This document shows, one piece after another, positions 1-6,472 of a DNA stretch of 14,541 bases (position 1 is the stretch's first letter; each line of letters opens with the position of its first letter). Source of the stretch: Verrucomicrobiota bacterium (GTDB lineage Bacteria; Verrucomicrobiota; Verrucomicrobiia; Opitutales; Opitutaceae). A program made the position numbers and the translations under genes. Under the pieces are notes generated by a model. That model did not search any database, was not told where the DNA came from, and saw only the letters and a program-made list of their open reading frames with translations. The stretch covers positions 1-14,541 of the forward strand of contig JAEWIY010000221.1 in NCBI GenBank assembly GCA_023386835.1, given 5' to 3'.

Positions 1-9
1 GCCCGCCCC

Positions 10-831
10 TCAGCGCGCCTTTGCAAGTGCCAGGACGCCGCGAGAGGTGCCGTTGATGATCCGCTGGGCCAGCGGATAGTACCGGGACTTGAGTTTCCAC
101 GCCGCAAGTTGAGGGCGCGCAATCCGCGCCCGCGACGCGAGGTGCAGTTCTTCCGGCGCCTCCCGCAAGAGTGCGAGGTTCAGGTCGACGTAGAGCGAGG
201 AGTTCCACGGTGCCGTCTGTCCAAGTTGTCGCCCGTATTTCGAGCGACTGAGACCGTACAGGACGGCCCAGCATACAACGGCGCCAATTATCCCCGCCTC
301 GATCATGTGAAGCCAGCGACCTTCTCCGTCGCTCGCGACGATCCCGGCGGTCACAATGCCAGCCAACACCGGCGCGACCGCCGGGTTTTCGAGCAGGAAG
401 GCGCGGTCGTAAACGCGTCGGAGGTTGAGATTCGGCACCAGTTCCTGGTACCAGCCGAGCAGCTGGTCGTGCGTGACACGCTCGTCTCCCAGCATCAGCA
501 CTCCGGGTGAACAACCGTCGGCAAAATCCCGGTCAAAGCGCGTCTTCCGCAGGATTTCATGCACACCGAAACAGGTCACCGGCTGGCCGTTGAAGGGGTG
601 GTCAACCAGCAGGGCGTGATCACTGCGCAGGATCCGCCGCTCGACGATCGCGCTCGCCAAGGGGTTGTGGGCCGCGGCCAGTTCCAGCAGATGCCGTTTC
701 TTCGGGACAAAACTCGGGTGGACCTCGCCGTGCTCGTCCTCAAACGCGAGCAACTCACGGTAAAGCGTGTCGCGGCGGAGCTCACACAGCGCCACCGCTT
801 CATCCAGATCAGGCTTTTGGGGGGTAATCAT
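10..831 (-). CDS. Hypothetical protein with probable membrane helices
   Basis: A 273-aa protein that I do not recognise. The N-terminal 145 residues look soluble and charged, with no signal peptide. Residues about 152-166 and 176-196 are hydrophobic and look like a membrane hairpin or two helices separated by a short charged loop (SDGEGRW). The C-terminal 75 residues are basic (many Arg/Lys), which suits a cytoplasmic tail. The ATG at 829-831 is the first start of the frame and has no Shine-Dalgarno sequence, which is normal for this window. The gene is divergent from the response regulator at 1146. Its reality rests on length, smooth amino-acid composition and the membrane segment. No function can be assigned. 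Confidence 0.72.
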   Translation of the reverse strand: MITPQKPDLDEAVALCELRRDTLYRELLAFEDEHGEVHPSFVPKKRHLLELAAAHNPLASAIVERRILRSDHALLVDHPFNGQPVTCFGVHEILRKTRFDRDFADGCSPGVLMLGDERVTHDQLLGWYQELVPNLNLRRVYDRAFLLENPAVAPVLAGIVTAGIVASDGEGRWLHMIEAGIIGAVVCWAVLYGLSRSKYGRQLGQTAPWNSSLYVDLNLALLREAPEELHLASRARIARPQLAAWKLKSRYYPLAQRIINGTSRGVLALAKAR

Positions 832-1145
832 AACGCACGGACCACGGCCACCGCGGGGCGACTGACATCACCGAACCGGGAACGCTCCCTCCAACGGGAA
901 AGCGCGCCGATCGGAGGTCGCGGGTCGGACGAGGCCGCTCCTGTTGAGGCCATTGGAAAGTCTACCGCTTGGCATTCCGGCGTCAGGTTTTTTCCGATGC
1001 GTCAGCTTGAAGGCCTCCCGCCAGCGCGCTCTACGTGGAGAAGTCAGAATCGCGCTGCGGCGCTCGAGCGCGGCATCGGTACCGAACGGTTGTTGGCGGG
1101 TCACTTGCGCCATTCCGGGTTTGCGCAGAGTGTGCCCCTTCGCCC
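832..1145. other. Divergent intergenic gap
   Basis: A 314-nt gene-free stretch between two divergently transcribed genes, so it should hold both promoters. I could not find a convincing sigma-70 or sigma-54 promoter: TTGGCA at 969-974 has no good -10 at 17 bp. A perfect 12-bp palindrome, GCGCTCGAGCGC, lies at 1060-1071 and could be an operator half-site pair or chance in GC-rich DNA. Frames that cross this gap are shadows. Confidence 0.5.
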
Positions 1146-1547
1146 ATGGCTCGAATACTGTTGGTCGATGACGAAAGACCCTTGCGGATCGCCATCCGTC
1201 GAGTGCTGGAGGCCAAAGGCCATCAAGTGGTTGAGGCGCAAGACGGTCGCGAAGCCATCCGGCTGTGCGATACCGAACGGCCGGATCTTGTGGTGACGGA
1301 CCTGCAGATGCCGGAGATCGATGGGCTCGATCTGCTTCTGGCGTTGCACAAACTCCGGCCCAACATCCCGCTGATTGTCATGACCGGAGTTCCCGTGCGC
1401 GGCGCACTCGACCAAATCAAAGCCGCCAAGGATTTGGGTGCCTCCCTGGTCATTCCGAAGCCGTTTACTGCGTCGGTTTTCATGCGGGCCATCCAGCCTT
1501 ACCTGGATCAGACGGCCTCCGGTCCGTCCGCTCCCCCGGAGAGCTAG
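1146..1547 (+). CDS. Single-domain response regulator (CheY-like receiver)
   Basis: A 133-aa protein consisting of one receiver domain (residues 2 to about 122) and a short Ser/Pro-rich tail. It has no DNA-binding or enzymatic output domain. The canonical residues are visible: acidic pair D8/D9, phospho-acceptor D52 in TDLQMPE, the switch Thr T80 in VMTG, and K105 in the PKPF motif. The start at 1146 was chosen because the protein opens directly with beta-strand 1 (ARILLVDDE); the in-frame upstream extension to 1035 adds 37 Arg/Cys-rich residues unlike any receiver. Such stand-alone receivers usually act by protein-protein contact or as phosphorelay intermediates. No histidine kinase is in the window, so its partner is unknown. 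It is co-directional with the GH43-like gene, 126 nt away, but no functional link can be shown. Confidence 0.95.
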   Translation: MARILLVDDERPLRIAIRRVLEAKGHQVVEAQDGREAIRLCDTERPDLVVTDLQMPEIDGLDLLLALHKLRPNIPLIVMTGVPVRGALDQIKAAKDLGASLVIPKPFTASVFMRAIQPYLDQTASGPSAPPES

Positions 1548-1559
1548 CCTGCCCTCTGC

Positions 1560-1582
1560 GTGCGAATCGGACGAATTCGCGT
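1560..1582 (+). other. Hairpin downstream of response regulator
   Basis: Inverted repeat GCGAAT (1562-1567) / ATTCGC (1575-1580) with a 7-nt loop, extendable by two G-U pairs. It begins 12 nt after the response regulator stop. No T-run follows, so it is not a canonical intrinsic terminator. It may be a weak or Rho-associated 3' structure, or chance. Confidence 0.25.
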
Positions 1583-1673
1583 CGGCCCGCGCCATCAATC
1601 GCGCCGCGCTGACACCCATGGTCGCGGGTGGTGCATCGTTGCCGCTGATCCAACCGTTGGCTGTTCTAGTGGC

Positions 1674-3185
1674 ATGTCTAGGCGTCAACTGACCGTGCTA
1701 CTGTCCGCCTTTGTATTCGTCGCCTCATTACTGCCCGGCACGGCGGCGACGGAAGCACCTGCGTCCGCCGAGCGGTACTGCAACCCGCTTCCGCTGCCAA
1801 ACTACCCCGTGGGCAAAGGGGTTCGTGATCTCGTGTCCGGCGAGCCGACCGAACTGGGCAGCCTGTGGCTCACGGAACGCGCGGAGCAGTACCGCGAGTT
1901 GGCCGATCCCTCCGCACTCTGGTTCGAGGGACGATGGTACCTGTATCCGTCGTGTGACCTGGCGTGGGTTAGCGCGGACGAGGGGCGCACCTGGCAACAT
2001 CAGCCGCTGAACCTTCGCGACGTCGGTTACGCACCCACCGTGGTGCGGCACCGCGACCGGTTTCTGCTGATGGCCTCGCAATCGGAGCTCTACGCCGCGC
2101 GCTCTCCTCTGGGGCCCTTTGAGCCGATCGGAGCCATCGCGCTGCCAAAGGATCCGCGGCTGCCAACCACGGGGGATCCGATGCTGTTCGCCGATGAGGA
2201 CGGACGGCTTTTCTTCTACTGGGGTTGCACGCCGAACTCCGGCATTTGGGGCGTAGAACTCGACGCCAATGACCCAACACGAGTCATCGGCGAACCGAAG
2301 GAACTGATTCCGTTTTCCCCGGACGTGTTTCCGTGGGAGCGGCTGGGAAACAACAATCAAAACCCGCATCTCGGCTGGATGGAAGGTGCCTGGATCGTGC
2401 GTCGCGGCGATCGCTACTACCTCACCTACTCCGCCGGGGGCACGCAGTATCGGACGTATGCGATGGGTTGCTACGTGAGTGATTCACCGCTGGGGCCGTT
2501 CCGTCCTCAGCGCCGCAATCCGATCTTCCGCACGCCCGAGGGCTTGATCACCGGCACGGCTCATGGGTGTGTCGTCCCGGGACCGCGCGACCAGTTGTGG
2601 GTCTTCTACACCGTCTTCGCGGGTGTCGCCCACGGCTTCGAACGCCGGTTGGGGCTCGACGTCGTGGAGATCGATGACACCGGCGAGTTGTTCGTCCCAC
2701 GCGCTACCACCACGCCGCAACCGCTGCCCGGCTCGACGCCAGCTGAGGCATGGCTTCCGCTCAACGACGGTGAACCGACCTTCGGCAGCTCCAGCGCGCC
2801 ACACCTCGGCGGCCGCCTGGCCGTCGACCAGTCCATGACCACGTGGTGGCAGCCGTCCGCCGACGACGCGCAGCCCACCCTGACCACCCATTTCTCCGCC
2901 CGGGCGCAGATTCACGCCGTCCGACTGATCTGGCGCGACGTGGGGCTCGACACGCCGCGCGGCGCCAAGCCGGGCGCATTCCGCTACCGGGTGGAAGCTG
3001 AAATCGCCCCCGGCAAATGGGAGACGATCATTGATCGCAGCACGAGCGATGAGGATTTCCTGATCGACTACCGGGAGTGCACACCCACCTCGGCCATCCG
3101 CGCGCGGGTGGTGGTCGTCGCACACCCACCGGGCATCACGCCCGCAATTGCGGAATTCACGGTGTTCGGGGTGACGGAGCGCTGA
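1674..3185 (+). CDS. Secreted GH43-like glycoside hydrolase with C-terminal discoidin-like domain
   Basis: A 503-aa exported protein. The start at 1674 gives a clean signal peptide (MSRR, hydrophobic core about 5-20, likely cut after an Ala near 24-30); the longer in-frame start at 1560 would bury it. Residues about 70-345 form a five-bladed-propeller GH43-type domain. Candidate catalytic residues are D78 in ADPS (base), D168 in GDPM (pKa modulator) and E237 in WMEG (acid), with H297 in the GTAHG motif at the usual metal or substrate position. Residues about 365-500 resemble an F5/8 type C (discoidin) carbohydrate-binding domain, with a 'LAVDQSMTTWWQP' opening. GH43-family members usually release arabinose, xylose or galactose from side chains; the substrate here cannot be read from sequence. 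The gene faces the carbohydrate-related genes on the other strand and overlaps the last of them by 29 bp. Confidence 0.8.
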   Translation: MSRRQLTVLLSAFVFVASLLPGTAATEAPASAERYCNPLPLPNYPVGKGVRDLVSGEPTELGSLWLTERAEQYRELADPSALWFEGRWYLYPSCDLAWVSADEGRTWQHQPLNLRDVGYAPTVVRHRDRFLLMASQSELYAARSPLGPFEPIGAIALPKDPRLPTTGDPMLFADEDGRLFFYWGCTPNSGIWGVELDANDPTRVIGEPKELIPFSPDVFPWERLGNNNQNPHLGWMEGAWIVRRGDRYYLTYSAGGTQYRTYAMGCYVSDSPLGPFRPQRRNPIFRTPEGLITGTAHGCVVPGPRDQLWVFYTVFAGVAHGFERRLGLDVVEIDDTGELFVPRATTTPQPLPGSTPAEAWLPLNDGEPTFGSSSAPHLGGRLAVDQSMTTWWQPSADDAQPTLTTHFSARAQIHAVRLIWRDVGLDTPRGAKPGAFRYRVEAEIAPGKWETIIDRSTSDEDFLIDYRECTPTSAIRARVVVVAHPPGITPAIAEFTVFGVTER

Positions 3186-3567
3186 GTTCGCCGCGCGCCA
3201 ACGCGACGAGGAACGGCTGTCCCCGCCGGGCGAGTCTATCCTCCAGCGCTTGCGTACAGTTGCAGTCGCCACACGCCCAGCGCTCGGTGCCGTTCTCATG
3301 ACGGCAATTGCGCCTACTATGCGCATCACGCACGTCGAGCAGTTCGAAGTACCTTTCCCAATACGGCCGCTCTTCCTCCAGCGGCACTGCGCAGAAACAC
3401 GTCTCGACCCACGTGGCGACGCCCTCCGGCAGGAGTCGGGCCTGCCGCAGGTCATGGATGTACTCGTCGCCCGCGATCGAACCCGCACCCAGCGTGCCCT
3501 GCTCCACCGCCTCGAGCAGTTCCGCAGCGGCGCCCGGCTTGACGCGAGCCTTGACCAAGTAACGCAT
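3157..3567 (-). CDS. Small conserved Cys-rich protein, possible metal binder
   Basis: A 136-aa protein with no signal peptide. It starts MRYLVKARVK, which looks like the first strand of a small alpha/beta (ferredoxin-like) fold. It contains six Cys: C57 and C59 (CFC), then C88, C99, C102 and C104 in a WACGDCNCT cluster, with H83 and H90 nearby. This pattern suggests Zn or Fe-S binding. The EEERPYWERYFELLDV and DAHSRRNC stretches read as tightly conserved blocks, and I believe similar uncharacterised proteins occur in other bacteria, from memory only. The start at 3567 was chosen because upstream codons (to 3804) are low-complexity Arg/Gly/Ser and overlap the neighbouring gene. It lies 92 nt downstream of the pyruvyl transferase-like gene on the same strand. 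Its last 29 bp overlap the 3' end of the GH43-like gene. Function unknown. Confidence 0.82.
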   Translation of the reverse strand: MRYLVKARVKPGAAAELLEAVEQGTLGAGSIAGDEYIHDLRQARLLPEGVATWVETCFCAVPLEEERPYWERYFELLDVRDAHSRRNCRHENGTERWACGDCNCTQALEDRLARRGQPFLVALARGELSAPSPRTP

Positions 3568-3659
3568 CCGATACCGTGGCCAAGCCGGACGCGCCGGCAA
3601 GAGGCCGACGTGTCCTGAGGGGGACGACGCGAACGCCCAACCTTTGCCGCCGCGCCGTT

Positions 3660-5063
3660 CTAGCTGGTCGCGATCGGCGCTTCCGCCGTTTCGCGCAAGG
3701 CCGTGACCATTCGGCGTTGCAGCACCCGGACTCGATTCATCGCAGCCGCCGCGTACGCGCGCGCCTTCGCCGGATCGCGGTGGATCGCCTCCAGCCGCGA
3801 CCAAAGTTGCTCGCCGTTGGTCTCATCCACTTCGAAGAACCAGTCGTTGACGCCGATGTCGCGGTACATCTGTCCCTTGCAGGTGTCCGTCGGCTGGCGC
3901 ACGTAAAAGGCCGGCGTGCCGTTGGCCAGCGAGATGATTGGGGAATGGCACTCCACGCTCACCACCGCCTGGGCCTTCGAGTAGATTGAAGCCGCTTCGT
4001 CGGGCAGCCAGTAGGTGTCGCGCCAGACCACGTTCTTCTTCACATCGGCGGGCAACGGATCGACCAGCACCTCCTTCGCCAGCGGAATCTGGTAGGTCAT
4101 CTCCGCGCACGCCATCACCCGGTTCCCGGTCTGGCGAACGTACGCGATGATCATTTCGCGGAGCTTTGCGTGATCCTGCTCGGTCGTGCGCGCGTTGATC
4201 GCGTCCTTCACGTAATCGTTCTGCACGCGCGGTTCATTGCGAATCTGGTAATACGGCGTGTAGCGCAGCCGCGGGATCACACAGATGAACTTTCCTTCCT
4301 GCAGGTCATGCTGCTTCCGATACGCATCCCCGCGCGCGTCGTCGCGGAGGTGCATGCCGAATTGGGCGTCCGGCCCGAACTCCAGGATCGGTGTGCGCAC
4401 CCCCTGCAACCGGAGATAATCGCGCGACAACGTTTCGCGCGTGAACATGAATGACGCGTTGTCGATGATCCAACGGGTCTCCGCATCGAGGTGATCGCGC
4501 GGCAGCTGCTCTGTTCGGGCCCGCAGGTCCGCGAGTGTGCCGCCTTCCGGATCACGCCCATCTCCAAAGCCGGAGATCGGATCGGTGCTCACGCCGAACA
4601 CGCCGTAGGGCTTCCCAGTCGCACGATGCCAGGCGGCCAAGTGCGCTCGCGCCCCAAAACCGGAACCGGAACCGTGGATCATCACGTCGGCCTCCTCCCA
4701 GGCCTTCGCGAGCTCCGGTGATTTCGGTCGGCCGTCGTCCCCAAACAATGCCGTACCGTCGTGCCCGGCCAGCGGATCAACGATGCGCAGTCGCGGGAAC
4801 GCCTTCGTCAGGAAATCCTGCGACCCATGTCCGAGCCGGCCCGGCCACAGGATCACCTCCGCCTCGGGAAAGTGGGTCTCGATCAGGTTCAGCGCGCCTG
4901 GCGTGTGGCCGATGTCGCCGATGTTCACGCTCTGCCAGGACCCGCGGAGCAGGATCCGCGGCGGTCGGCCTCGCGCGGATTTTTTCGTCTGCGCGCGCAG
5001 GGGCGAAAATCCGACGGCCGCGGCGCCGAGCGCACAGTGAGAAAGGAAGTTTCGTCGATTCAT
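3660..5063 (-). CDS. Tat-exported polysaccharide pyruvyl transferase-like protein
   Basis: A 467-aa protein. The N-terminus has a Tat-type signal: RRNFL (residues 3-7), a hydrophobic stretch (about 9-19) and a likely cut after LRA-Q near residue 24. The mature part matches the polysaccharide pyruvyl transferase family (GT-B-like fold). NIGDIGHT (47-54) is the N-terminal GD loop, HGSGSGFG (130-137) the glycine loop, FTRETLSRDYLRLQG (207-221) the R-S-L-G block, and ECHSPIISLANGTPAF (371-386) the C-terminal ligand block. In pathway enzymes this family transfers pyruvate from PEP to sugars in the cytoplasm, so an exported member is odd and may have another activity. The start at 5063 was chosen because it begins the Tat motif; the in-frame extension to 5237 is antisense-like junk. 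It follows the propeller gene by 40 nt, probably in the same operon. Confidence 0.82.
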   Translation of the reverse strand: MNRRNFLSHCALGAAAVGFSPLRAQTKKSARGRPPRILLRGSWQSVNIGDIGHTPGALNLIETHFPEAEVILWPGRLGHGSQDFLTKAFPRLRIVDPLAGHDGTALFGDDGRPKSPELAKAWEEADVMIHGSGSGFGARAHLAAWHRATGKPYGVFGVSTDPISGFGDGRDPEGGTLADLRARTEQLPRDHLDAETRWIIDNASFMFTRETLSRDYLRLQGVRTPILEFGPDAQFGMHLRDDARGDAYRKQHDLQEGKFICVIPRLRYTPYYQIRNEPRVQNDYVKDAINARTTEQDHAKLREMIIAYVRQTGNRVMACAEMTYQIPLAKEVLVDPLPADVKKNVVWRDTYWLPDEAASIYSKAQAVVSVECHSPIISLANGTPAFYVRQPTDTCKGQMYRDIGVNDWFFEVDETNGEQLWSRLEAIHRDPAKARAYAAAAMNRVRVLQRRMVTALRETAEAPIATS

Positions 5064-5103
5064 GAATAGATTTCGATTTGCTGCACTCGGCCGGGAAACG
5101 CGT

Positions 5104-6459
5104 CTAGACCCGGGCCTGCTCGAGGTGGGGTCCCAGATCGGCCACAAACACGGAGCGGGTGTCCTGGTGGACCCCGTTGAACACCACCAGGCGCCCGGTC
5201 GGATCCCACACCGGATGCGCATCGATCCGGTGCTCACCCGAGGACGGTCCGTTGCTTCGGGTGAGGTTGACTTGCGCGAGCGCCGTCTCCGTCTGCCGCC
5301 GCAGATCGATCAGGCGCAGCGGAGCCGTGCCATCGCCCCGGGTGATGGGTTCCCGTGGATACGCGTCGGTGATGATGAACGGCAAGGAGCGATGCATCGA
5401 CGGATGCCCCGAACCAATCGGGTAGATCGAGTGCATGTTGGCGCCGTCGTAGCGCACCTGCACAAGGTCGAGATCCTTGGTGCCATCCCGAACATTCAGG
5501 TTGATCGTGATGTTCTCCCCATCCGGCGTCCACATGGGGTGATGCCCGCCGCGTGCGTACTGCTCCGGTGTCACCGCCAGGCGGATATCCGATCCATCCG
5601 GCTTGAACGTCACCAGGGTCAGCTTGCGCGGCCCGGTCCGCGGTCCGGTGGGTTCCGCCCAACGCAGGAACGCCATCAGTCGCGTGCCCTGCGGATTCCA
5701 ACGGATCTGGAAACAGTAGAACTCGAAACGGTCTGGATCTTCGATCACGAGTTTCGGCACGGCTCGCTCGTAGATGTCCCGAATCGTAACCACGAGGCGT
5801 CGTTTGCCGGTGGCGACATCCGTCAGGAACAAGCCGTCGTTCGCGACCGGGCCGCGGTTGCGCGGCGTGTGCTCATCGGGCACCACCACCCCGTAGCCGA
5901 CCTGGATCAGCCGCGAGGACAGGAGGTTATAGGAGGTCAGGTATCGCCCATCTGGCGACACGGTGAACACCGTGCCTTCCAGGCGTCGCGACCGTCCAGT
6001 TTGGGGATTCAGATGGACCGCAAAGGCCGACCATGAATCGGGGTCAACGTCGTTGAAAAAGAGGTCAGCGTCGGTTGCGCCCCACTGCACATTGGCGCCC
6101 ATCTGGGTCTCCCAGCCGCGGGACTGCGCCACCGTCCGCTCACGTCCCGTGGTCAAGTCGACCAGGACCACGTCGCCAGCTTCGCCCGGCTGGGGCGGGC
6201 GCTCTTCGTTCGGCAGACGGAAGAGCGCCACGTACCGGCCGGACGGGCTGATCGGAGACGTATCGAAGAATCGGTGGATGATCCGGCCGGTCGCGATGCG
6301 GACCGTCGGCACGGCATTTTCGAACTCCGTGCAGGCCGGAAAACGGCTGAAGAACTCCGGTGGCTGGGCCGGCGACGGGGCCGCCCGCAGCAACCGCGGA
6401 GCCAACAAACCAGCCGCCACGGCGGCGCTGCGGTTCAGGAATTCGCGACGGCGCATCAT
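5104..6459 (-). CDS. Tat-exported beta-propeller protein, oligogalacturonate lyase (PL22)-like
   Basis: A 451-aa protein. It opens with a Tat signal, RRREFL (residues 3-8), followed by an Ala/Leu-rich core and a probable cleavage near residues 24-27. The rest shows repeated beta-propeller (PD40/TolB-like) motifs: SPSGRYVAL (71-79), VSPDGRYL (167-174), WNPQGTRL (254-261), WTPDGENI (310-317) and WDPTGRLVVF (418-427). Histidines H306/H307, H352, H356, H410 and H415 cluster in the C-terminal blades, in the style of oligogalacturonate lyase, where His residues bind the metal and act as catalytic base. True family membership is uncertain; it could be a non-catalytic propeller. ATG codons at 6459 and 6456 are both possible starts. 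It begins 13 nt after the receptor stop codon, so the two are almost certainly co-transcribed. The likely role is periplasmic processing of uronide-type oligosaccharides. Confidence 0.75.
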   Translation of the reverse strand: MMRRREFLNRSAAVAAGLLAPRLLRAAPSPAQPPEFFSRFPACTEFENAVPTVRIATGRIIHRFFDTSPISPSGRYVALFRLPNEERPPQPGEAGDVVLVDLTTGRERTVAQSRGWETQMGANVQWGATDADLFFNDVDPDSWSAFAVHLNPQTGRSRRLEGTVFTVSPDGRYLTSYNLLSSRLIQVGYGVVVPDEHTPRNRGPVANDGLFLTDVATGKRRLVVTIRDIYERAVPKLVIEDPDRFEFYCFQIRWNPQGTRLMAFLRWAEPTGPRTGPRKLTLVTFKPDGSDIRLAVTPEQYARGGHHPMWTPDGENITINLNVRDGTKDLDLVQVRYDGANMHSIYPIGSGHPSMHRSLPFIITDAYPREPITRGDGTAPLRLIDLRRQTETALAQVNLTRSNGPSSGEHRIDAHPVWDPTGRLVVFNGVHQDTRSVFVADLGPHLEQARV

Positions 6460-6472
6460 CGGTGAGGCGGCG

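Noticed and set aside
1060..1071. GCGCTCGAGCGC palindrome as an operator
   Set aside because: A single short palindrome in GC-rich DNA, with no second copy noticed and no adjacent promoter; noted only in the gap entry.
559..1296. A 245-codon plus-strand frame crossing the left intergenic gap
   Set aside because: It overlaps two supported genes in other frames and has no coherent protein character; no domain is visible within the gap part.
1560..1673. N-terminal extension of the GH43-like protein
   Set aside because: The added 38 residues are Arg-rich and precede an obvious signal peptide starting at 1674.
3568..3804. N-terminal extension of the Cys-rich protein
   Set aside because: It is low-complexity Arg/Gly/Ser sequence overlapping the neighbouring gene; MRYLVKARVK at 3567 is a natural start.
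5064..5237. N-terminal extension of the pyruvyl transferase-like protein
   Set aside because: It overlaps the end of the propeller gene and would place the Tat motif 60 residues inside the protein.
5062..6036. A 324-codon plus-strand frame opposite the propeller and start of the pyruvyl transferase-like gene
   Set aside because: Antisense shadow with the same Arg/His-rich composition and no recognisable motif.
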